This document shows, piece after piece, positions 24,561 to 34,460 of a DNA stretch of 64,000 nt. This DNA is from Euwallacea fornicatus (lineage: Eukaryota > Arthropoda > Insecta > Coleoptera > Curculionidae). Each line of letters begins with the position of its first letter. Within the stretch, counting starts at the first letter, position 1. The notes beneath the pieces are model-generated. The model ran no database searches. It was not told where the DNA came from and worked only from the letters and a program-made list of their open reading frames with translations. The position numbers and the translations under genes are program-made. The stretch covers positions 1,612,001 through 1,676,000 of the forward strand of contig NC_089549.1 of assembly GCF_040115645.1 (NCBI RefSeq), read 5' to 3'.

Positions 24561-25540
24561 TTCACTCACCCCCCTTTTTTATCGCAAATTCAGTGACATG
24601 TGACACTCAACAAGTTTATGGCTTTCCAGTTTTTCTCTAAGCTTTTCAGATTTAGATGCGCCTATTAATTTGCGCAGTCACACGTATGTCTGTAACTGTA
24701 TTATACTTTTACCATTTTGATTAGCCCTGAACAAAATTTTTAAGATGTTGATTTGTGTTTCTAAAAGTTTCTATGGCGGTTAATACTTGCATCCCTGCAA
24801 GGTATTTAGTTAGTTCATCTTTAGTCGATACTGCGGATTTACGATAATACGGAAACTACATTTAACAATATTACCTGATCCCAGATAGAACCTTATTGGA
24901 TTTTACCTTATTTGTCTGCATTTAGATTCAATCGATCATTAGACGAGGAATCTGTATATTCCTCCTTTTTTCCCTCCAATTTTCTTGTTGCAACAGCAAA
25001 AAGAGGTATTAGCTTTGTTTGGAAACCAGTGGCCTTTTCACTTTGAATATCTACTGTAACGTAGACATTTTTGGTTTATAGTGTCTCAGTTAAACATTAT
25101 TCGTGGTTTGTCTGCAAATAAGAGCACATAACAAATAAACGCATCAAAATCAAAGAGTGAAATGGATAAGTGTTATTTGATTCTAAATTCAAAGTAAAAA
25201 GAAGCTTCAGGATCAGACCTGGAACGCAGAAAAAAACGTCGGATTTTAACTCTGATAGCGCCACGTTGCCAAGGGCGAAAAGCAGCGAAGATAAAGTGTC
25301 ACTTATTTTTAAATATCCCTTTAAATCAAGTAAAAAAATCTTACCAAAATTTCGATTTTTTTCGAAATCTTCGGATGCAGTCAAAATTTTACGAATTTTA
25401 AAGTAGCACCTTATTTGGCTCTAAAATAAACAACTTTTGCGATATACCGACTTCGACTTATCGCTTCCAAGATGATAAATAGAGGCACCTACTTACTTTT
25501 TGTTAATTTTCAAATTTTGACAGACAGTACGCAGGTCAAT

Positions 25541-25581
<41 letters not shown>

Positions 25582-27858
25582 AGATCTACATCGTTCGATG
25601 AACTAAGAAAACACCTGTTGTTGCCCCTTTTTTCTTGATTGAAATCTAAAAATGCCTAGTCCCAAAATGTAAGCCAAGTTTAAAACCACCATGGTCAAAA
25701 GTTACGTAGAAAAGGTCAACTTTCATGCTTATATAATTTCGCCAAACACCAACAATAGAACTGCCAATTTAAGGAACTGTACGGAAAAGAATTGTATCTA
25801 TTTTCAAATCTTAACATCCCGTTTCACGGTAATGAGGTGACGTTTGCGGCCCTACATATGAAGAAGCCTTTTCCTTGCCTTTGGACGCAAGATCGGTACT
25901 AAAATTCTCTGAACAACAACATCTTCCAAATCAATTTTTGATTTCCACAGAATCAAAAATGGAGTCAACATACTTTTATTTCTTTGTTCTACACCATTCG
26001 CTTATTTGCATTAATAACGATAACAATCTCGCAAAGTTCGCAGACGTTATAATTTAGGCAAAATATTCCGCCAAACACGTTTACGTCTGCTGTTAACCGC
26101 ATTTTTTGTAATTCCAATTAAAACCTAATAATAACATTTTGTTCTTAACAAAATGCCGACAATTCATAAATTTTGTTTAATAACCAAGCAGCACAATAAA
26201 ACGAGCCCCGAAATTCACATTAATATTTCAGCCGATCAGAATAAAGGATTTCGCCGTGAATGTCATTGCCAGTATATCATATTTATTACTACTTCTGTGT
26301 TGTGAGTTCTAAGAGCTATGACACAATCGTGAAGTTTTGCTTGTGTACTGGGTAATTTTCCTTAATGTTTATATAAGTAAACGGCAATATTTGAAACCAA
26401 AATAACGGGAAGCAAATGACCGCGTTCAGCACAGTCAACAATTGTGCAACGGTCTGAATTCCTGCTGAAGCAAACACTTAACTCTGGCCAGTTGCATTTA
26501 AATTGGAACTATCGACATATGTTTAGTTTTCTTACTTAACAACTAATTAAGTGGTTTCCCATGTTCCCAACAATTTCGTTATATCCCCAAACCTTTCTGG
26601 TGTGGAAGGCCGTTGGTGGACTTTTCTTTTTTCCATCGACTAGTAAGCCGTTGTTAATGAGAAGAAAGGGTATTTTTGTCTGCGTGGGGTTAATTCGCTA
26701 ATCTGGACGAAAAGTCTCCAAAATTTCTATCTTTTGTGGGTTCAAATCGCGTCGTAACAGAGATGTCATTTAGATTTTAATTTGGAGAACGAAACGAATA
26801 CCAACTAATGTCGGAACGGGTATAGGAATTATTGAACAAATATTATCGAAAAAAATAGCAAACTTAAAAATGAAATAACATATCCATTTAACATTTCGGA
26901 GTTACTATTACTATTTTTCCTTATCGCTGAGAACATGCCATTGCTAACAATATTTTAAGTGGATAGAGCAAGGTCAATTATCCGCGAATATCTGCAAATT
27001 TTCCGGAAAATCACGTGTGCCGCCTTCGGCAAAGCTCTATCCTACTATCAGCCACGAATCACCCTGTACATCTCGAAAAAAGATGAGGATGTAATTTTAT
27101 TCTAATCTCATACAATTGCTTTCTTTTCATTTATAAAACGCACACTCCATATTGAATCATACATATAAAAGACCGAATTCATGGTCATGAGAACGACCTC
27201 GCAACTATCAGAATCTGGTGCTTCGTAGATGGGACTTGATTAACAAAAGAGCATTGTGTACCGGAAATGGTAATTTTCCAGATTTGAGAGGCGAATGGAA
27301 TGTCTGTGACGTGTTTGCATCACATGAATCATATTACTTATTCTTGATTTGATTAATGATACAAGAGAGTTCTGAAATTGCATCTTAGGTTATTGCGCGC
27401 ACACACGTGCGGTATTACGTAGTCAAGTTTTATAACATACCATGTAATGCCTTATGTAATGACTTATATAACAACTTGAAACCTATGTCAGATACTACTA
27501 TTGAAAAATAATACAAAGTAGGTTGCACTGATAGTGGTAATAATAATTATTAAAGCAATGTTAGGGGAATGCACAGACACGGGAGCTAAATTACATTTTA
27601 ACAATACACTACATACATAAGCGAGCATATTCTTGGAATCGCAATGATGATGGCAACATATTCCTCGAATGGCATGTGTATTAATTCGCATCTGCTTTCT
27701 TATGAACAACGGAAGATATTAAATCGTAAATTGATGATTATTCATTCATTTACCATCAAATAGCACACAGTAATCACAGTTTTAATCGGTACTCCGTGTA
27801 AAAAGTGTAAAAGGGCTTAATGTTTGCATTGGCCGAATGTGCGATATTTGAGTGTTGT
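24561..27858. other. Gene-free stretch with a long poly-T run
   Basis: I see no supported exon. A T-run of more than 30 bases lies at about 25,543-25,577 and could be a retroposed tail or slippage. At about 27,050-27,065 CACCCTGTA resembles an isolated mariner-type end. Confidence 0.45.
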
Positions 27859-27860
27859 TA

Positions 27861-27928
27861 TACTCCGTGACGTAGAAAAGAGGACACACCGTAAAAATGG
27901 TTTAATTTAAATAATTTCTGGTATGCAT
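27861..27928 (+). repeat. Left TIR of the Tc1-like element
   Basis: This arm aligns over its whole length with the reverse complement of 29175-29242, with scattered mismatches. It is flanked by TA at 27859-27860. Confidence 0.85.
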
Positions 27929-28129
27929 ATTTGTATATGGAAGTACAAAAAACAATAAAATTTTCAGCCATATTTATCAATGTAGTTACGAGTTTTCACA
28001 AATTCGAAGTTTTTTTTAACTATAAAAATTGGAATAAAATATCAACAATATGACTGCAAAATACCATTTATTGGGGTATAGTGTGCTCAGAAAGTGCTTT
28101 TAAATTAATCGAATGGACCTAAACGTAGA

Positions 28130-29115
28130 ATGCAGGGAAATTTCCATCGATTGAGCGAGTTTGAGAGAGGTCGAATGGTGGGTTTACGACAGGCTGGTTG
28201 GTCATTTAGGAAATCGCCACCACATTCAACCGTAATGTGAACACTATAGTGAGACGTTGTCAGGCATGGATCCAAGAAGAGCAAACAGGCAGAAGGGGAG
28301 ATACTGGACGATTCTGAAGAACTGCAGAATGCCAAGATCGCCGCCTTCGAATTATGGCTCTAAGCGATAGGTTCGTGTCGTCGAAGACGCTGGAGGATCA
28401 GTGGTTTGCTGAATGTGGAAGATCCATTGAGATTCCAAATATTTATCTCCGGATAAGAAGTTTTGGATAGATTTTTTACCGTCCGCATCTTGTGTTACCC
28501 CTCCCCTGAAATCATCGTCAAAATCAACTGCGGTGATGCAGAGAACAGATACATTGGAATCTGGAATGGGATAATATCGTGTTTAGTTACGAATCCAGAT
28601 TCTGGTTTGGTATGCATGATAGTCGGGCAAGAGTAAGAAGAAGACGGAGTGAAGGACGGGATCCTCAGTCTGCAATATAAAGGAATGTCCATCAGACCGT
28701 TGGAGAGATTGATTTCGGTTACTATTGCATATGGTGGCAGGTCACTTTCACTTTTCATTAAAGGCTGCGTGACGCCACAATGATACATCCGAGAAGTCCT
28801 AGAATCTCATTTCGTGCCTTTTCTGGAAACTCTTGTTGATCCGATTTTTCAGCAAGACAGTGCTCGACCACATGCGGCCACTTCGCACACCAGACCTCTC
28901 ACCGATTAAACGTTTATAGGATATTGTAGGTAGAAAGTTGCATAATTTACCCCATCTCCTACAAACTCTAGCGGTGCTATGTCATGCTGTCTAGTTAGCC
29001 TAGAATGAGATCTCCCGAGAGGGTATCAGTCACCTCATTAGAACCATGACTAGACGTGTACTCGAATGCATAAGACACCGCGGAGGACCCATAAATGATC
29101 AATTTTTTTTTTAGG
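28130..29115 (+). pseudogene. Tc1-like transposase pseudogene
   Basis: The N-terminus is typical of Tc1 transposases: LSEFERGRMVGLRQAGWSFR near 28,150-28,210, then a second helix-turn-helix region ending GRRGDTGRFRRT. The first catalytic motif reads VFSYESRFWFG (about 28,570-28,600), where the expected acidic residue of FSDESRF is changed to tyrosine. The second, FQQDSARPHAAT (about 28,848-28,880), keeps its aspartate. The region before the third motif appears deleted, and it reads RTPDLSPIKR, with lysine in place of the expected glutamate. The C-terminal ISHLIRTMTRRVLECIRHRG is well kept. There are several frameshifts and stops. It is dead by multiple independent lesions. Confidence 0.9.
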
Positions 29116-29174
29116 TTTTCAACAAATGAATTTGTTAAATTTTTTAATGAAGCATTTGTTTTAGGGTAAGAAAC

Positions 29175-29242
29175 GCGCATACCAAAAACTATTTAAATAA
29201 AACCATTTCTACGGGGTGTTCTCTTGTCAATGTCACGCAGTA
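29175..29242 (-). repeat. Right TIR of the Tc1-like element
   Basis: This is the inverted partner of 27861-27928, followed by TA at 29243-29244. It contains ACGGGGTGTTCTC, a variant of the G-rich tip motif. Confidence 0.85.
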
Positions 29243-29244
29243 TA

Positions 29245-30093
29245 CTTTCGATGGCATATTTTTTGATATGAAATGCAATCTTTCCGTATTTTATTGATCA
29301 CCCTCAGGTGTTTTCTAACCCGTTTTTCGACCATTTATCTGACTCTAAATTTAACATACATGAACAATAAGCAATAGCTAGGCTTATTAAGCCGTGTCGG
29401 TGTGCCCATTATGAGTATCAAGACCTAATTTGAAAAACACGTGCAATATTCCCACGAGCTGCTCCACATTGCATGAGACGATCTGATTAAATACGACTAT
29501 TCATGCAAGCTGCAAATTAATTATCGCTCATAATATAGTTTTGTTGGAAATTGGGAAATTGAAGAACATACGCGACAGGAATGTGTGAAAGGCGCGCTTA
29601 CCTTTTAACATATGACTGTATTGTTCCACTGTTAGATCCTGCTCTGTGAAAGGAGTAAATATCTTATAAAAACCATTTCCAATTAGGCAAATGCTGTTTG
29701 TCTCCAAAACTCTTCAACCTCCAAAATTCTGCTTAAAATCAACGATAGACTGTAATTGAATGAAAAATTCAAAACCTATCGCCAAAAGCTCTATCGATAA
29801 TTACCAGTATAAATTAGTAACATAATTTTAGCATTAGCGTCAGTGTTGAACCCTTCTGATTTTCCGTCTCTCTTCGCATTGTTCTTGAATTGGGGGTTGT
29901 CTTTCTTCCTTCGCAGGAAGAGTTTGCTTTTTTACATAAAGAAGTTTCGAGTTCACAGGGGCGTATCGTTTCATATTTCAACAAATAATTACAGAAGCAT
30001 TACACACGAAAATAGGTCACTCATTATCAAAAAATGTGTTTTTTGTTTTTAATTTGTGATTTACGTTTCTGATACCCGAATTGCGTCTTATCG
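29245..30093. other. Gene-free spacer
   Basis: No exon, RNA gene or repeat end is supported. Confidence 0.5.
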
Positions 30094-31620
30094 ATGATGT
30101 TCTGTTCAGCACAGGTGTCTGTGGTACTGTTTTTGATCACTGAATTTCAACGTGTCTCCCAATACCAAATGGATCGTTTGCCAAACACAAGGAAACTTGC
30201 CCTCGTTCAGACATTTTCGAAAGACTCAGGAAAACATTTTGGCGTGGCGGTAGACCGTCGAGGCCAGGGAGTTTTTCTCCTGCTCGTTTGAACACATGCT
30301 CCGTCCAATTCCTTCACCGCAAACAAAGGAATAGTCCCCAGAACTATCCTCATTTCTGATCATCAGGTTTCTGCATGTTCTCAAGGAAACTTCTTCACTT
30401 GTTCCATGAGTGTTTTTTTGCATTTTTTTCTCTTTTAGTACCAAATAGAAGAAATCTTTGTAACTAAATGCCGCGAGTCGATGGCACAAAAGACTGGTGC
30501 TGGCCGGTCTACTCACTCTAGGACAGTCTAAGGGTCGAATATATCGATTCTTGAACGTATCACTTTTCTCGTTTGAATATCTTGTTGCTGAACGTGGGTA
30601 CATATTCCATTAATTTTTCGCGGGAATTCCAGTCTCGATGATCTGGGCGCCCTCGTTGAGCGTGCTCTAGGTTTTTGAGTGAGATATTTCAATTCCTCAC
30701 TATTGCTATTTGTTTTTCTTTATGTTTCTTTTCCTTTTCACCCCCCCCCCCCCTTCCTGACGATAGGGAGCCCACTACCCTCTGTTCCCGAGTGAACTCC
30801 GAGCACTCAGCACCGAAGGGAAGGAATTTGAGAATTCACTCTTTCAGCTACTGGTTTGGAGGCTTGCTGCATATGTTAAAACGCCATTGAAATGCGTCGT
30901 CAGTATTCCATTTCATTAAATGTGGAATTTTGATAACGCAATACCGTCCTAGCAATTCGCCTCAGTTTTGTCCTTCCCTGGTCCAAGAACCTATTCTGGA
31001 TGGTTCTTGATTGCAGTGCATGAATGCGACGAGGATAGAATCCGCAATCATTAAATTAAATTTGGGACTTCGTTTAACTCAAGTATCTTGCCAATTTTTC
31101 AAGTTTCATCCAATTTAATATTTTGGGCAACTCTTCAATTATGTCTCGAGCTGTGTATTTCCTTCGGGCAATTTTTTTGTTTGATCCATTTCCAGGTTGA
31201 TTATCTTTTCGTTATTTGGCTGACTGCTGTTTCGTGCCAAAAAGAGGAGTACTCTCGTCACTTTGAGATTTTACACCCCACCACACCAAGCAAAACTTTT
31301 ACATTCTTATTGCGACAAATAAAACGTGTGAGGCTGAAAAATTAGAAATATCGCTTTCAGTAGAGAGAGTCTGGCTCTTTCGGAACTTCCCAGTCCGCCC
31401 TTCTGTGTTGTTTTGACCTGCCCTGAGGATGCGGGTTCATATCTCCATTCAGATTCAGTCTGCCTGGGAAATGGCATTTCGTTAGAAATTTGGTGTTTTC
31501 CTTCCAGAGAAAGCATAGAGGCCGTCTGGGCGTTTGATCGACCCCCAACTGTCCGAAAGGACAGTTGAGGGTCGATCAAAGAGTGCGCTCCCCGAAAAGG
31601 ATTTTCTCTAACAACCATTC
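30094..31620. other. Island of unusual composition, possible old retroelement
   Basis: This region is visibly richer in G and C than both flanks and contains longer accidental-looking frames on both strands, none with a recognisable domain. It includes a C-run (about 30,740-30,753) and, near its right end, a near-perfect 22-bp palindrome capped by GAAA (31,533-31,580). I see no terminal repeats or target duplications. It reads as an inserted, decayed element of unknown type. Confidence 0.35.
31533..31580. repeat. 22-bp hairpin with GAAA tetraloop
   Basis: The arm 31533-31554 (starts TTTGATCGACCC) and the arm 31559-31580 (ends GGGTCGATCAAA) are complementary at 21 of 22 positions. The loop is GAAA (31555-31558), a GNRA-type tetraloop if transcribed on the plus strand. 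The flanks do not pair further. It could be a processed hairpin RNA, part of a transposon end or a bidirectional terminator-like structure. Confidence 0.7.
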
Positions 31621-33142
31621 CGGGAAAGCTCCCGTTTGGCTTCCCCTTTTTGGTTGTAGCATTAGCGCTTGTTATTGAAGTAACATAGATTATATGAATA
31701 GAATACTTAGACCATTAATGATCTAATTAAGAAAGTCAACCTACATACAAAAAATATATATATAAGGTGTCTCCTTTAAGAATATAAGAATAAAAACTTA
31801 CTTCGTCATACTGTAAGTAGCTAGGCCATAGGAACTGAAACAATGTTAAAGTGCAGCCACAACTAACATCTGCTGAAGACTAAAATTTCATTTCAGTATC
31901 TATTTGGATTTAGGACTTCGCATTGATCCACAGGCGAGTAATAAACCCTGTATATTGGTGAAGATTTCCTGAAAACGAAACGTTGTATAAATATGTGAAA
32001 CGTTCCTAATTATCTAAGATCATAGTCTAAGGTTCTAATGCTACTATGGTAAAGTTTAACAATACGTTTGCAATATTATTGCCACCACGATGGCAGCGGT
32101 GAATTAATGAGATTACTTTTACTTTTAAATTTAAAAGTAAGACTTTATGTACGGTAAGATCTTACCACACGCTAATATTTAACTTAACTTACAGAAGAGA
32201 ATAAAGCCACTGCGCGTGCGTTCGTAAGAAAACTGTACCTAACACTTGCCAAAGTGTCTTTATCACTATCAAGTATTGACCAAACTTCGCTTGGTGTCTT
32301 ACGGTCAACGGTAATTGACGTGCGGTAACTATCACTTTCCACACTCATTAGGTAAATAAATATTAAGTAACAGATTTCTACCAATTAATCTAATTTGCAT
32401 TTCTTGTCATGTAAAAGATATCAATATCAACCTTCCTTATTTTGAAAATAGTGTAAGTACCTATAATACCCTGTCTCCAAACACTTTGCAATTTTACGAT
32501 AGCGAGCTGTCTTCATAAGCCCATATTATGAACTTACCACAATATTACTGCCCGTTTTCGGCCCTTTACGAGATGAAGCAATAGTGGAACAAACACAATT
32601 AATAAAGAGACTTCTAGAGGTGCCACTAAACACCCGCAATTAATTTAGATCATATTTATCCTTTAACATATTCAAGAATATAAATTCATGTATGAAATAA
32701 ATTAAGTTCCCTGTAAATCAATTTAGAATTCAAAAACGGCAGATGCAGCAGTGACATACAAAGACAATATCGGCTGCAAATTTGATTTATACTTTTGGAT
32801 CCTATTTAAATAACACACCAAGATGGCATAACAAACTTTAAAAGGCTTGAAAATTCAAAATTAGGGAACTAGATCACAAATTATATATTATTTCTAGGGT
32901 TAACTAGACCTTAAAACGTTCATTGTTGTCAGTAATCCGTCAAATTCGTACCCTTTGAGGTAAAGTGGACCTCATTAATTCAGAACACTTTGCCCGATAT
33001 TGAAAGCAGAGAGATTTTTAAAGGGGACATTAAAGAAGTTAGCAAAAAGGGCATTATTAATGTATGTCGAATTTAAAATCTATATCGTTATACGCGAATA
33101 TTTTTAGATATTATAAAAATTGGTTTAATAGGAACAATCATA
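31621..33142. other. Gene-free spacer
   Basis: AT-rich with no supported gene. CCCTGTATATT at about 31,939 and ACCCTGTC at about 32,467 may be isolated transposon ends. Confidence 0.5.
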
Positions 33143-33802
33143 GAGGGTGTTTCAGAAATACGGTCCCAAAATTTTAGGGATTATATAGTGCAAAATAAAA
33201 GATATCTGAGTATAAGAGCCCATTTTATTTTTAAACAGTTATGTGCGAAACTGTGTTTTCTCCAGTTTTACTACGTTTTAATTTAATTTCTTTATAGAAA
33301 ATAGCTTGTAAAATAATTTGTTTGCATAATTGGGCAAAATGTCGTCCTTGAACTTCATTAGTTCAGACGACACTGGATCAGCACAGGTGATCTAGTACCG
33401 TAGCCCCCGACATCACCCGATTTAACACCTTAAGATTTTTTTCTGTGAGAACATGTAGAGTTTTTGGGTTACGAAACGCCAGTGGAAACAGAGCAAGACC
33501 TGATTGCACGAATCACTGCGGCATTTGAAGTCGTTGAAAACAGTTATCAAATTTTTAGCCAAGTCTGCAGAAACCATGTAGGTCGTTTAAACCGTTGCAA
33601 TGAAGTTCAACAATGACATTTTGAGCACAAACTATAGTGTTATTTTGTATAAATAAATTAAAATGAAACGTATTAAACTCGATGAAAATATCATAACGCC
33701 GTAGGGCCCAGAGAGACATTTGCGAATACGGGTTCTTATAGTCTTCTATTGTTGCACTGAACAATCCCTAGAAATTTGATCCCATAGTTTTGAAACACCC
33801 TG
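33143..33802 (+). mobile_element. Internally deleted mariner-type element
   Basis: The ends GAGGGTGTTTCAG (from 33143) and CTGAAACACCC-like (to 33802) are inverted repeats of about 80 bp (33143-33222 against about 33724-33802). They share TTTAGGGATT, AGTGCAA and TATAAGA(G/A)CCC blocks. TA flanks both sides (33141-42 and 33803-04). At 660 bp it is far shorter than an autonomous element and keeps only the transposase C-terminal third, so it is a deletion derivative. Confidence 0.8.
33410..33605 (+). pseudogene. C-terminal transposase remnant of the deleted element
   Basis: One frame reads SPDLTP, stop, DFFL, stop, EHVEFLGYETPVETEQDLIA and on to RNHVGRLNRCNE. This is the third catalytic motif and C-terminus of a mariner-superfamily transposase with two nonsense codons. 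The DFFL aspartate is present. The upstream catalytic residues are deleted. It is related to the DUF4817-type pseudogene at 6 kb by its SPDL...DFFLW block. Confidence 0.75.
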
Positions 33803-34064
33803 TAATCGTCTTGCGAAAATACTAACGATAATAATAATGATAATATCAATTGAGCGTATTAAAACAAAATTTAATTTCAGTAATACTAACTTTCAATTTA
33901 AGGAAAATAATATTAGATTTCCCAGAAACTTTCTAATATAGGTAACGTTCGATATCATTTAATCTCACCCATCTATGAAGTATGGATATCTATCAGCATC
34001 AAGGATAACCCGGTCAAAATTAGCTTAAACTTATTCCCCATCCCTGTCGACATCACCTATTTCA

Positions 34065-34066
<2 letters not shown>

Positions 34067-34103
<37 letters not shown>

Positions 34104-34171
34104 ACATATATACATGTATACATATATACATATATACATATATATGTATATATGTATATATATGTATGTAT
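34067..34171. repeat. TA/TACA microsatellite
   Basis: Simple repeat of TA changing into TATACA and TATG variants over about 105 bp. It directly precedes a GC-rich patch. Confidence 0.95.
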
Positions 34172-34179
34172 CTGGAATT

Positions 34180-34460
34180 TTCCCCGGTGGAGAGAAAATC
34201 AAATTTCTGCTACGTCAGATCCTTACGCGCGCAGGAGAATATGCAAACTCGTCCCCCCTCGACCCCTCGAAATGACCAGCGGCCGTAGTAGGCCTAGAAG
34301 GGGGTGAGCGGGGGGCCAAGGGGGTGCTTCGCAAGCAAAGGGGCTGTAAACTTTCCCTTCTCAAAGATCAATACCTCGGCACGCTGGCACCGTGCTTTCT
34401 CCTCTCATGATGGTCAGCTACGTACGGGCGAAGCTGGACTTTAAACTTTAAGACAATGAG
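34180..34460. other. GC-rich patch of unknown role
   Basis: This stretch stands out from the AT-rich surroundings. It has CG-rich words such as CAGCGGCCG and a run of G-tracts. No frame has domain features. It may be a CpG-type regulatory island, an untranslated exon or an old repeat. Confidence 0.3.

Larger units (their letters stand above)
27861..29242 (+). mobile_element. Full-length, inactive Tc1-like element
   Basis: The ends are inverted copies. The left begins TACTCCGTGACG at 27861, and the right, read inward on the other strand from 29242, begins TACTGCGTGAC. The match continues about 68 bp (27861-27928 against 29175-29242), including TGGTTTAATTTAAATA-like and GGTATGC blocks. TA flanks both ends (27859-60, 29243-44). 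The total is 1,382 bp, usual for Tc1-like elements. The interior encodes a damaged plus-strand transposase, so the copy cannot move itself. Confidence 0.85.

Noticed and set aside
25543..25577. Long T-run as a possible retroposed gene tail
   Set aside because: No gene-like sequence or polyadenylation signal lies next to it on the minus strand.
26730..26760. GGGTTCAAATC resembling a tRNA B box
   Set aside because: No matching A box or cloverleaf could be formed around it.
30226..30603. Minus-strand 125-codon frame
   Set aside because: It is long for this genome but has no recognisable domain or splice sites and lies in a composition island where chance frames are expected.
31307..31618. Minus-strand 103-codon frame
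   Set aside because: It reads through the large hairpin at 31,533-31,580 and has no family features.
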